This document shows positions 7,607-14,479 of a stretch of DNA of 57,178 bases, in pieces. This stretch comes from Bacteroidales bacterium. GTDB lineage: Bacteria > Bacteroidota > Bacteroidia > Bacteroidales > UBA932. Under the pieces are notes generated by a model, which was not told the DNA's origin, ran no database searches, and worked only from the letters and a program-made list of their open reading frames with translations. Position 1 is the first letter of the stretch. Each line of letters opens with the position of its first letter. Location: assembly GCA_017445015.1 (NCBI GenBank), contig JAFSVL010000031.1, positions 1 to 57,178 of the forward strand, written 5' to 3'. The position numbers and the translations under genes are program-made.

Positions 7607-8299
7607 TTACCTCATCTTCCCTTTCAGCCTGTCAAGATGCTGCCTCACGAAAGGGATTATCACTTCAGCCAGTTCATATACCTCTGTAGAAAATAGTCCC
7701 GGCTTGCCATCGCTCGTGCACTTGAAGTTTTCTTTTGCATTTTCAACGGCCGTTGCCACTCTTACCGAATCTTTTTGAAAATCAAATCCGCCAGAAATTG
7801 CACCATCAACGAAGGCCTTGAATGAAGGATAAGACGAAACCTCATCAGGATTTGGGCAATCTTTAAAGAAATGATAGTACAGCCATATCTCAAAGCTGGG
7901 ATTACTCTGTACTACATTCCATGCGCTATAAGGCTTGACCTCTGAAAATTTTTCTTGAAACCCTGTATTATTCTCCGCACAAAAGGCCCTGAGGGGTGTT
8001 ATCTTGCCTTCCTTTTCCCATGAATCCGTATCAATGACAAACCACACGGAATCGTTTGCACGGTAATCCATCACAAACCGACTGTCGTCATCGAGCAACT
8101 TGCTCTTCGCCAGTTCCAAAAGTTTGAGCGGATCCGTCCCGCTTTCAGGAGGGACAGTGATGATTTCAAGATTGGTGGATAACCCTTCAAAAAAGGAGAA
8201 ATACGAAGGCTCTGTACCTACGCCCTCGCAGAAGATGTACAGTTTACGTGCATCCCGGGTGGGCGCCTGCTTCGTATAATTCTTCCTCCGGGTTATCAT
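7607..8299 (-). CDS. RloB-family protein (Toprim-like), partner of an RloA/AbiLi-type ATPase
   Basis: The 230-residue protein shows the RloB signature. These are an N-terminal EGVGTEPSYF (residues 25-34, family pattern EGxxTExxYF), an acidic pair VIDTD (88-92) and the block SNPSFEIWLYYHF (132-144). RloB proteins are predicted to have a Toprim-like metal-dependent fold and act with an ABC-type ATPase; the pair corresponds to the AbiL abortive-infection system of lactococci. The start at 8299 gives an ATGA overlap with the upstream ATPase gene; an ATG two codons upstream is the alternative. Composition is AT-richer than in core genes. Confidence 0.85.
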   Translation of the reverse strand: MITRRKNYTKQAPTRDARKLYIFCEGVGTEPSYFSFFEGLSTNLEIITVPPESGTDPLKLLELAKSKLLDDDSRFVMDYRANDSVWFVIDTDSWEKEGKITPLRAFCAENNTGFQEKFSEVKPYSAWNVVQSNPSFEIWLYYHFFKDCPNPDEVSSYPSFKAFVDGAISGGFDFQKDSVRVATAVENAKENFKCTSDGKPGLFSTEVYELAEVIIPFVRQHLDRLKGKMR

Positions 8300-9627
8300 T
8301 TCCAATGCAAATCGTTAAGATTGGACAGGAAGGGAATCCCTCCGTAGCGGCCGTTCAAATATCCGTTTTCAATATTGGCCGTCTTATGGATATTGAAGTC
8401 GCTGAGCGGGTAGAACTGCGTCGCCTGTTCGGTATCTTTCTGGGCAAACCAAATCTCATCCGGACGAAGAATCTGCTGGTCCAGCAGACATGACTCGTGC
8501 GTAGTAAAGATTAATTGTCCCTTAGCCGTCTGGCTCTCTGAAATCTTTGTAATGATTTCCTTTATAAGTATAGGATGCAAACTCCTTTCTATCTCGTCAA
8601 TGATGACAACACAATCCCTCGTCAAAACCAGATAGAGCAACGGGATATATTCGATTAACCTGATTGTACCATCAGATTCAAAATTGATAGGCATCCTGAC
8701 CTCTGCGCCATCAGATAATTGGTGCTTAGGCTGAATTTCCATGTACACAATCTGACCATTCTCATATACAATGGAATTATTTATCCTGTCGTCCGCAGCG
8801 TTCTGGAGAATCTTTGGTACGCCAGGAGTGTCTTTAAGCCCTTTCACAAACCCGGAATCGAGTTGGCTTTCGTCAACTACCCTTGTCCCGACTTCAACAG
8901 ACGTAATACCTGTTTTGGTACCACTTAGGACATCCTGGAGGAGACTGCTCATCCCCGGATTCTTACTGAACAAGTAGGCAAGCGCAAGATTCTTGAGATA
9001 CTTGGGATTCAGGACAAAAAGATCGTTGACGATCCACTGATAAGCTTTAGCTATATCGGGAATCTCTTCCGGGTAATTGGAAGCCATAAAACTAAGCAAC
9101 AACGCCTCTCTGACAAGCAGTTTATCCTGCAGGACATTGGAAAACAACTTATTCGACTTATTTGCAGAATATCCTTCTCCAAACTTAATGGTCTGGATGC
9201 CATTGGTCTTTCTCTCAAATACCAGTAAATCTTTACTCTTCTTGGAAACCGACAAAGATTCATAGGATACTATCCCGGTATCCATTTCTAAAGAGTAGTA
9301 GTAAACAATTCCGTCGATGCAGAATTCGATGGCCATTGAGACCGGCTCATTTAAACTCGCTTTTGAAAACTGGAATTTATAGTTTTGGAAAACCATATGG
9401 CCGATGTTGCCAGTTGCCACAATGGTCTTTAAATCCTGCAGGGCTTTTACCAGATTACTCTTGCCCGCACCATTTGCTCCATATATTGCAGTCAGCCTCA
9501 TAGCCTCCATGTCTCCGCACTGAACTTTATGGTGGAGATGATGCGTAGCTTTGCTACTCGGAAACAGATTAAATTCTGTTTCTTCCTTGAAGGAATACAA
9601 GTTCTTTACTACGAATCGCAATAACAT
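8296..9627 (-). CDS. RloA/AbiLi-type AAA ATPase (ABC/SMC-like)
   Basis: The 443-residue protein has Walker A GANGAGKSN (50-58), a degenerate signature region ESDGTIRLI (317-325), Walker B VVIIDEIERSLHP (340-352) and a switch histidine in FTTHES (374-379). This is the AAA_21/OLD-like layout of ATPases that sense infection and control an effector encoded next door. Here the neighbour is RloB, overlapping by four bases. A TATATTTG box 25 bp upstream gives the operon its own promoter. Together with RloB it probably forms a two-gene phage defence module; the trigger is unknown. Confidence 0.85.
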   Translation of the reverse strand: MLLRFVVKNLYSFKEETEFNLFPSSKATHHLHHKVQCGDMEAMRLTAIYGANGAGKSNLVKALQDLKTIVATGNIGHMVFQNYKFQFSKASLNEPVSMAIEFCIDGIVYYYSLEMDTGIVSYESLSVSKKSKDLLVFERKTNGIQTIKFGEGYSANKSNKLFSNVLQDKLLVREALLLSFMASNYPEEIPDIAKAYQWIVNDLFVLNPKYLKNLALAYLFSKNPGMSSLLQDVLSGTKTGITSVEVGTRVVDESQLDSGFVKGLKDTPGVPKILQNAADDRINNSIVYENGQIVYMEIQPKHQLSDGAEVRMPINFESDGTIRLIEYIPLLYLVLTRDCVVIIDEIERSLHPILIKEIITKISESQTAKGQLIFTTHESCLLDQQILRPDEIWFAQKDTEQATQFYPLSDFNIHKTANIENGYLNGRYGGIPFLSNLNDLHWK

Positions 9628-9652
9628 ACAATTAAACGTTATTAACTAACCG

Positions 9653-9660
9653 CAAATATA
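9653..9660 (-). promoter_or_regulatory. -7 box of the rloAB operon
   Basis: TATATTTG on the minus strand lies 25 bp before the ATPase start, in the 93-bp AT-rich gap after the lipocalin gene. No well-spaced TTTG -33 element is obvious. Confidence 0.6.
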
Positions 9661-9720
9661 ACAAATAAAAACAAGCTCGACGTACGATACAGAATTTTCC
9701 GTTAATTTTTAACGGAAATG

Positions 9721-10233
9721 CTAAGAGTTTTGCTCCACCCAAATAAGTTTGCCCACGTCATAGCCCCGGCGGGTGGCTTCGGCAAGAACCGTCTCACGCA
9801 CAACTTCCGGAAGCTGCGGGGTGCGCGAAAGGATCCAGAGGTACTTCGCGGAACTGCCGCCCACCAGTACCCACTGATAATCTGGATCCAGCAACAGTAC
9901 ACGATAATCACTGTAGAAAGGGCCGAAGAAGGACACCTTCAGGACGCGGGGATCCGCAGTAAGTTTGGCTTTGCCCTCGGCTTCCTTCGCCTTACCGTCC
10001 TTGATGCCGGAATTCAACACCTTTACTTTTCCGTCTTTGCGGAGCGTGTAGCTGGCCTTGGAGAACTGGATACCGCGTTCGAAACTATGGTCGAAGCGGG
10101 CGATTTCATACCAGTCTCCCAGGTATTGGTCCAACTTCAAATCACCGGCGACGGAATTGTCCACCGCGGGCTGGGCCGTACAGCCGATACAAAGGAAAAG
10201 GCCCGCGGCCAAAATCGAAATCAATGCTTTCAT
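9721..10233 (-). CDS. blc: Lipocalin-family lipoprotein (Blc-like)
   Basis: The 170-residue product starts with a lipoprotein signal (cysteine in LFLCIGC, near residue 18) and continues with the lipocalin motif LGDWYEIARFDHSFERG, then FFGPFYSDYRVLLLDPDYQWVLVG and a C-terminal LWILSRTPQL, all typical of bacterial lipocalin Blc. Such proteins bind lipids at the outer membrane and are often stress-induced. The ATG at 10233 is chosen because it begins the signal peptide; longer upstream frames overlap the superoxide dismutase gene. It lies 22 bp after that gene on the same strand and is probably cotranscribed with it. Confidence 0.9.
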   Translation of the reverse strand: MKALISILAAGLFLCIGCTAQPAVDNSVAGDLKLDQYLGDWYEIARFDHSFERGIQFSKASYTLRKDGKVKVLNSGIKDGKAKEAEGKAKLTADPRVLKVSFFGPFYSDYRVLLLDPDYQWVLVGGSSAKYLWILSRTPQLPEVVRETVLAEATRRGYDVGKLIWVEQNS

Positions 10234-10255
10234 AAGGGTAAACGTTTGGTTTTCA

Positions 10256-10840
10256 TTATAATCTCCCCTCCACGACACTCCAGTCCACAATGTCCCACAA
10301 GGCCTTGAGGTAGGCGGCGCGACGGTTCTGGAAGTCGAGGTAGTAGGCGTGCTCCCACACGTCGAAGGTGAGCACCGGGGTGAACCCATGAGCGACGGGA
10401 TTGTCGGCGCCGGCATACTGCGCAATCGACAGTTCACCGGCGGCATCGGCCTGGAGCCATACCCAGCCGCTGCCGAAGAGTCCCGCTCCTGCGGCCTCGA
10501 AGGCCTCCTTGAATGCGTCGAGGCTGCCCCACTGCGCTTCGATTCTGCGCTTCAGCGCACCTTCCGCGAGCGGAGAACCGCCGGTGCAAAACTGCCCGAA
10601 GTAGAGATTGTGGTTGAGGACCTGTCCGGCGTTGTTGAAAAGCGGCCCGGCAGGGGCAGCGCATACTATCCGCTCGAGCGGCAGCCCTTCAAGAGGGCCG
10701 CCCTCAAGCAGCTTGTTCAGGTTGTCGACATAGGCCCGGAGATGCTTTCCGTGGTGGAATCCAAGCGTAGCCCCGCTTATCACGGGCTCCAGTGCGTCCG
10801 GCGCATAGGGAAGCGCCATCAATTCGACAGTCTTCATCAT
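10256..10840 (-). CDS. sodB: Superoxide dismutase (Fe/Mn family)
   Basis: The 194-residue protein carries the metal ligands of Fe/Mn superoxide dismutases: a histidine in LGFHHGKHLRAYV, one in LNHNLYFGQF, and the DVWEHAYYLDFQNRR block with Asp and His. It should convert superoxide to peroxide and oxygen in the cytoplasm. It starts at the ATG at 10840 (or 10837), four bases after rubrerythrin ends, and precedes the lipocalin. A rubrerythrin-superoxide dismutase pair is a sensible oxygen-defence unit for an anaerobe. Whether it uses iron or manganese cannot be told from the sequence. Confidence 0.95.
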   Translation of the reverse strand: MMKTVELMALPYAPDALEPVISGATLGFHHGKHLRAYVDNLNKLLEGGPLEGLPLERIVCAAPAGPLFNNAGQVLNHNLYFGQFCTGGSPLAEGALKRRIEAQWGSLDAFKEAFEAAGAGLFGSGWVWLQADAAGELSIAQYAGADNPVAHGFTPVLTFDVWEHAYYLDFQNRRAAYLKALWDIVDWSVVEGRL

Positions 10841-10844
10841 AATG

Positions 10845-11384
10845 CTAATAGTTTTCAGCTTTCAACTGGAAGTAACTCTGGGCATGGTTGCAGACGGGGC
10901 ACATCTTCGGAGCCTTGGGGCCGATTACGATGTGGCCGCAGTTGGAGCACTGCCAGATGCAGTCGCCCTCGCGCGAGAACACCAGACCGCCCTCGATGTT
11001 GACGAGCAGTTTGCGGTAGCGTGCCTCATGCTCGCGCTCGATGGCGCCGACCATGCGGAACTTGATGGCGATTTCCTTGAATCCCTCCGCTTCGGCTTCC
11101 GCGGCCATGCGGTCGTACATGTCCGTCCATTCGTAATTCTCGCCGTCGGCGGCATCCTTGAGATTCTGGGTGGTAGGAGGCACCTCTCCGTCATGGAGAT
11201 ACTTGAACCACAGTTCGGCGTGCTCCTTCTCGTTCGCGGCAGTCTCTTCGAAAATCTTCGAAATCTGCACATAACCGTCTTTCTTGGCCTTCGACGCATA
11301 GTAGGTGTACTTGTTGCGGGCCATGCTCTCCCCGGCAAATGCCTCGAGGAGGTTCTTTTCAGTTTTTGATCCTTTGAGTTCCAT
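10845..11384 (-). CDS. rbr: Rubrerythrin
   Basis: The 179-residue protein has an N-terminal ferritin-like four-helix domain with carboxylate ligands ([24 protein letters not shown]) and a C-terminal rubredoxin domain with two CxxC pairs (CSNCGH and CPVC). Rubrerythrin reduces hydrogen peroxide in anaerobes. It starts 19 bp after rfbC ends and no TAnnTTTG box is visible in that gap, so it is probably expressed from the upstream polysaccharide promoter or from a promoter inside rfbC. Superoxide dismutase follows after four bases. Confidence 0.95.
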   Translation of the reverse strand: MELKGSKTEKNLLEAFAGESMARNKYTYYASKAKKDGYVQISKIFEETAANEKEHAELWFKYLHDGEVPPTTQNLKDAADGENYEWTDMYDRMAAEAEAEGFKEIAIKFRMVGAIEREHEARYRKLLVNIEGGLVFSREGDCIWQCSNCGHIVIGPKAPKMCPVCNHAQSYFQLKAENY

Positions 11385-11403
11385 AATTGTTTAGTATTAA
11401 GAG

Positions 11404-11973
11404 TTAATGGGTTTCAGCATAGTCGAAAAGTTCCGGGGCGTCGGCGAGCAGGGGATGCCCCCGGTCCTTGCCGGAGAGCAGGACGTCCTTCTCCGGGATG
11501 CGCCAGTCGATGCCCAGCGCCGGGTCGTTCCAGCGGATGGCCCCCTCGGAGTGCGGCGCGTAGAAATTGTCGCACTTGTACTGGAAGACCGCCTCCGCGC
11601 TCAGCACGGCAAAGCCGTGGGCAAAACCGCGGGGGATAAACAACTGCCGATGGTTTTCCGCGCTCAGTTCCACGGCCACATGCTTCCCGAAGGAGGGAGA
11701 GCCCCTACGGATATCGACGGCGACATCCAGCACGCGGCCCGCCGTCACCCGCACCAATTTGCTCTGCGCATGGCAGCCCTTCTGGAAATGCAGCCCGCGG
11801 ATCACACCGTAGCAACTTTTGCTCTCATTATCCTGCACGAAACGCACGGGACCCACAGCCTCTTCAAAATCCCGCTGCGACCACGTTTCGAAGAAATACC
11901 CGCGCGCATCGCCGAACACCCTGGGTTCGATGATGAGCACGCCGGGAATTTCCGTAGGGATGACCTGAATCAT
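11404..11973 (-). CDS. rfbC: dTDP-4-dehydrorhamnose 3,5-epimerase (RfbC-like)
   Basis: The 189-residue cupin-fold protein has the family blocks EPRVFGDARGYFFE, the catalytic histidine in GVIRGLHFQKG, FIPRGFAHGF and the later YKCDNFYAPHSEGAIRW. RfbC epimerises a 4-keto-6-deoxy nucleotide sugar, normally on the route to dTDP-L-rhamnose. No rfbA, rfbB or rfbD is present nearby, so those must lie elsewhere, or this enzyme acts on another 4-keto sugar such as the product of the dehydratase two genes upstream. It overlaps the dehydrogenase gene by four bases. Confidence 0.9.
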   Translation of the reverse strand: MIQVIPTEIPGVLIIEPRVFGDARGYFFETWSQRDFEEAVGPVRFVQDNESKSCYGVIRGLHFQKGCHAQSKLVRVTAGRVLDVAVDIRRGSPSFGKHVAVELSAENHRQLFIPRGFAHGFAVLSAEAVFQYKCDNFYAPHSEGAIRWNDPALGIDWRIPEKDVLLSGKDRGHPLLADAPELFDYAETH

Positions 11974-13238
11974 AATCTTCCGTCGGTAATTTCACGCGGG
12001 AGCGTCCCCTTGACATCGTAGATGACGTGGGCCGGCTCCATCAGAGACACGATATCCAGCCCTTCGAACTGCCGGTGCGCCACCGCGGCGATACAGGCGT
12101 CGAACGGTCCCTGCGGCTGCGTATTCTCGACATGGATGCCGTACTCGCTCCTTACCATATCAGCGTCCGCCCAGGGGTCATAAATCGTGATGTTCCGGGT
12201 ATATTCCTCCAGCGTATGGCAAATATCCACGACCTTCGTATTGCGGATATCCGGGCAGTCCTCCTTGAAGGTGACGCCCAGGATCAATATCCGCGCATCG
12301 CGCACCGGCACGCCTTTTTTGTTCATGCACTTGATCGTCTGGTTCGCCACATAGGCCCCCATGCCGTCATTGAGCCGCCGGGCATTGCTCATCACGCGCG
12401 GCAGCACCCCGTACACCTGCGCTTTCTGAATCAGGTAATATGGATCCACGCCAATGCAGTGGCCGCCCACCAGTCCGGGGCTCAACTTGATGAAATTCCA
12501 CTTCGTCGCCGCCGCCTCGATCACATCATGCGTATCGATGCCCATCGCATTGAAGATTTTCGCCAATTCGTTCATAAAGGCGATATTGACATCGCGCTGC
12601 GAATTTTCAATAATCTTCGACGCTTCCGCCACCCGGATCGAGGGCGCCTTGTGCGTCCCGTTCACCAGGACGGAATTATAGACGCCATCCACGATATCGG
12701 CGATTTCGGGCGTCGAGCCGGAGGTGACTTTCTTGATTTTCTCCACAGTATGCAGCTTGTCGCCGGGGTTGATGCGCTCCGGCGAATAGCCCGCGAAAAA
12801 ATCCACATTGAATTTCAGTCCCGATACCTTTTCCACCACGGGCAGGCACTCCTCCTCCGTCACGCCGGGATAGACTGTTGATTCGTACACGACGATATCG
12901 CCGCGGGAAATCACCTGGCCCACCGTATTCGAAGCACCGATCAGGGGCGCAAGGTCCGGACGGTTGTTGCCATCTACGGGAGTAGGAACCGCAACGACAT
13001 AGAAGTTGCAGTCGCGGATCGCATCCAGTTCCGTCGTGCAGACAAAGCCGTTCCTGTCGATGGCTTCCTGCAGCAGGGCGTCGCTGACCTCACGAGTCGC
13101 ATCGTGCCCCGCCATCAACGCATCCACCCGCTTCCGGTTCATGTCGAAACCCACCGTCGGGTACTTCGTGGAAAAAAGCCTGGCCAGCGGAAGTCCCACA
13201 TACCCGAGGCCGATAACGCCAATTTTAATGTCTTTCAT
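11970..13238 (-). CDS. UDP-N-acetyl-hexosamine 6-dehydrogenase (TviB/WbpA/WbpO-like)
   Basis: The 422-residue protein has the three-part layout of UDP-sugar dehydrogenases: an N-terminal NAD-binding loop GVIGLGYVGLPLA (about 7-19), a middle domain with KLSPGLVGGHCIGVDPYYL containing the catalytic cysteine, and a C-terminal UDP-binding domain with LGVTFKEDCPDIRNTK. Length and sequence suit the TviB/WbpO group, which oxidises UDP-GlcNAc or UDP-GalNAc to the uronic acid. It overlaps its neighbours by four bases on both sides, so the three sugar genes are translationally coupled. The exact hexosamine cannot be decided by reading. Confidence 0.9.
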   Translation of the reverse strand: MKDIKIGVIGLGYVGLPLARLFSTKYPTVGFDMNRKRVDALMAGHDATREVSDALLQEAIDRNGFVCTTELDAIRDCNFYVVAVPTPVDGNNRPDLAPLIGASNTVGQVISRGDIVVYESTVYPGVTEEECLPVVEKVSGLKFNVDFFAGYSPERINPGDKLHTVEKIKKVTSGSTPEIADIVDGVYNSVLVNGTHKAPSIRVAEASKIIENSQRDVNIAFMNELAKIFNAMGIDTHDVIEAAATKWNFIKLSPGLVGGHCIGVDPYYLIQKAQVYGVLPRVMSNARRLNDGMGAYVANQTIKCMNKKGVPVRDARILILGVTFKEDCPDIRNTKVVDICHTLEEYTRNITIYDPWADADMVRSEYGIHVENTQPQGPFDACIAAVAHRQFEGLDIVSLMEPAHVIYDVKGTLPREITDGRL

Positions 13239-14266
13239 TTCACAAATTCATTCTGGATATATTCAAGCGACGCTATCTTCGCTTTCGTCTCTTCAAGGTT
13301 CAACTGGCGGGTATTGTTGGAGTTGAATTCATCGATGGTCACGGCCTTGCGGTTGCCCTCGGTGAAGAATTTGTCATAGTTGAGGCTGCGGTTGTCTGCA
13401 GGGACGCGGAAGAAATCGCCCATATCCTCCGCCTTCGCGCACTCTTCCTTGGTCAGCAGGGTCTCGTACATCTTCTCGCCGTGGCGGATGCCGATGACCT
13501 TGATATCTTCCTTCCGGCCGCCGAAAAGTTCGCATACCGCTTCCGCCTGCGTGCGGATCGTGCAGGCCGGCGCCTTCTGGACGAGGATATCGCCGTTCTG
13601 CCCGTGCTCGAAGGCAAAGAGCACGAGGTCCACCGCCTCGTCGAGGCTCATGATAAAGCGCGTCATCGAGGGTTCGGTGAGCGTAATGGGCTGCCCGGCG
13701 CGGATCTGGTCGATCCAGAGCGGAATCACGCTCCCGCGGGAGCACATCACATTCCCGTAGCGGGTGCAGCAGATTTTGGTCTTGTCCGTCTGCCGGGACT
13801 TCGCCACGGCCACTTTCTCCTCGATGGCCTTGGTAATCCCCATCGCATTGATAGGATAGGCCGCCTTGTCCGTACTGAGGCAGATGACGGACTTGACGCC
13901 CGCCTCGATGGCCGCCGTCAGCACATTGTCCGTGCCGATGACATTGGTCCGTACCGCCTCCATGGGGAAAAACTCGCAGGAAGGCACCTGCTTGAGCGCC
14001 GCCGCATGGAAAATATAATCCACGCCCGGCATGGCGGCACGGCAGCTCTCGAGACTGCGCACGTCGCCGATATAAAATTTAATCTTGTTCGCCGATGACG
14101 GATACTTCGCCTGGTACTCGTGGCGCATATCGTCCTGCTTTTTCTCATCCCGGGAGAAAATGCGGATTTCAGCAATGTCTGTTTCGAGGAAACGCTTCAG
14201 GACGGCATTGCCGAAAGAACCGGTACCGCCCGTGATCATCAGGGTTTTTTCTTTAAAAATGGACAT
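13235..14266 (-). CDS. UDP-N-acetylglucosamine 4,6-dehydratase (inverting), PseB/CapE-like
   Basis: The 343-residue product matches PseB/CapE in length and motifs: MITGGTGSFGNAVL near residues 9-22, FHAAALKQVPSCEFFPMEA, and the active-site region STDKAAYPINAMGITK with methionine in place of the SDR tyrosine. It should form UDP-2-acetamido-2,6-dideoxy-beta-L-arabino-hexos-4-ulose from UDP-GlcNAc. The ATG at 14266 starts the family-conserved MSIFKEK; longer frames run into the structured leader. It is the first gene of a minus-strand run ending with the lipocalin. A second dehydratase of a different subgroup lies at 4934-6142. Confidence 0.9.
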   Translation of the reverse strand: MSIFKEKTLMITGGTGSFGNAVLKRFLETDIAEIRIFSRDEKKQDDMRHEYQAKYPSSANKIKFYIGDVRSLESCRAAMPGVDYIFHAAALKQVPSCEFFPMEAVRTNVIGTDNVLTAAIEAGVKSVICLSTDKAAYPINAMGITKAIEEKVAVAKSRQTDKTKICCTRYGNVMCSRGSVIPLWIDQIRAGQPITLTEPSMTRFIMSLDEAVDLVLFAFEHGQNGDILVQKAPACTIRTQAEAVCELFGGRKEDIKVIGIRHGEKMYETLLTKEECAKAEDMGDFFRVPADNRSLNYDKFFTEGNRKAVTIDEFNSNNTRQLNLEETKAKIASLEYIQNEFVK

Positions 14267-14298
14267 ATTGTAAATTTTATCGGTCAGGATACGAAATC

Positions 14299-14343
14299 CC
14301 CTTTCCGGCATCAAGGCCATTTTTGACCTCCCGGAAAGGGAGG
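14299..14343 (-). promoter_or_regulatory. Competing hairpins in the leader of the polysaccharide operon
   Basis: A 10-bp inverted repeat (CCCTTTCCGG 14299-14308 with CCGGAAAGGG 14331-14340) and a 6-bp hairpin (CCTCCC 14327-14332 with GGGAGG 14338-14343) share bases and cannot form together. They lie 33-77 bp upstream of the first start codon. Neither is followed by a T-run, so a translational or pausing switch is more likely than a plain terminator. The function is inferred. Confidence 0.4.
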
Positions 14344-14409
14344 CGGACGGAAAGATTTCCTCCTTTCCTGCGTTCCTTTTCCTGTCCAGGAAGGTGTACG
14401 CCCGCCCCG

Positions 14410-14426
14410 TTGTAAGTTATAAACTT
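14410..14426. promoter_or_regulatory. 17-bp palindrome at the predicted transcription start of the polysaccharide operon
   Basis: GTAAGTT and AACTTAC are perfect 7-bp arms around a 3-bp centre, abutting the -7 box at 14426-14433, so it covers the expected start site. This placement is typical of a repressor operator. No regulator gene is adjacent. Confidence 0.5.
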
Positions 14427-14433
14427 ACAAATA
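14426..14433 (-). promoter_or_regulatory. -7 box of the polysaccharide operon
   Basis: TATATTTG on the minus strand has a TTTG 21 bases upstream of it (14455-14458). It gives a leader of roughly 150 nt before the CapE-like gene. Confidence 0.6.
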
Positions 14434-14479
14434 TACAAAAGTTTCCTGACCTGACAAAAAAACTGATTCCCGGAAAGGG

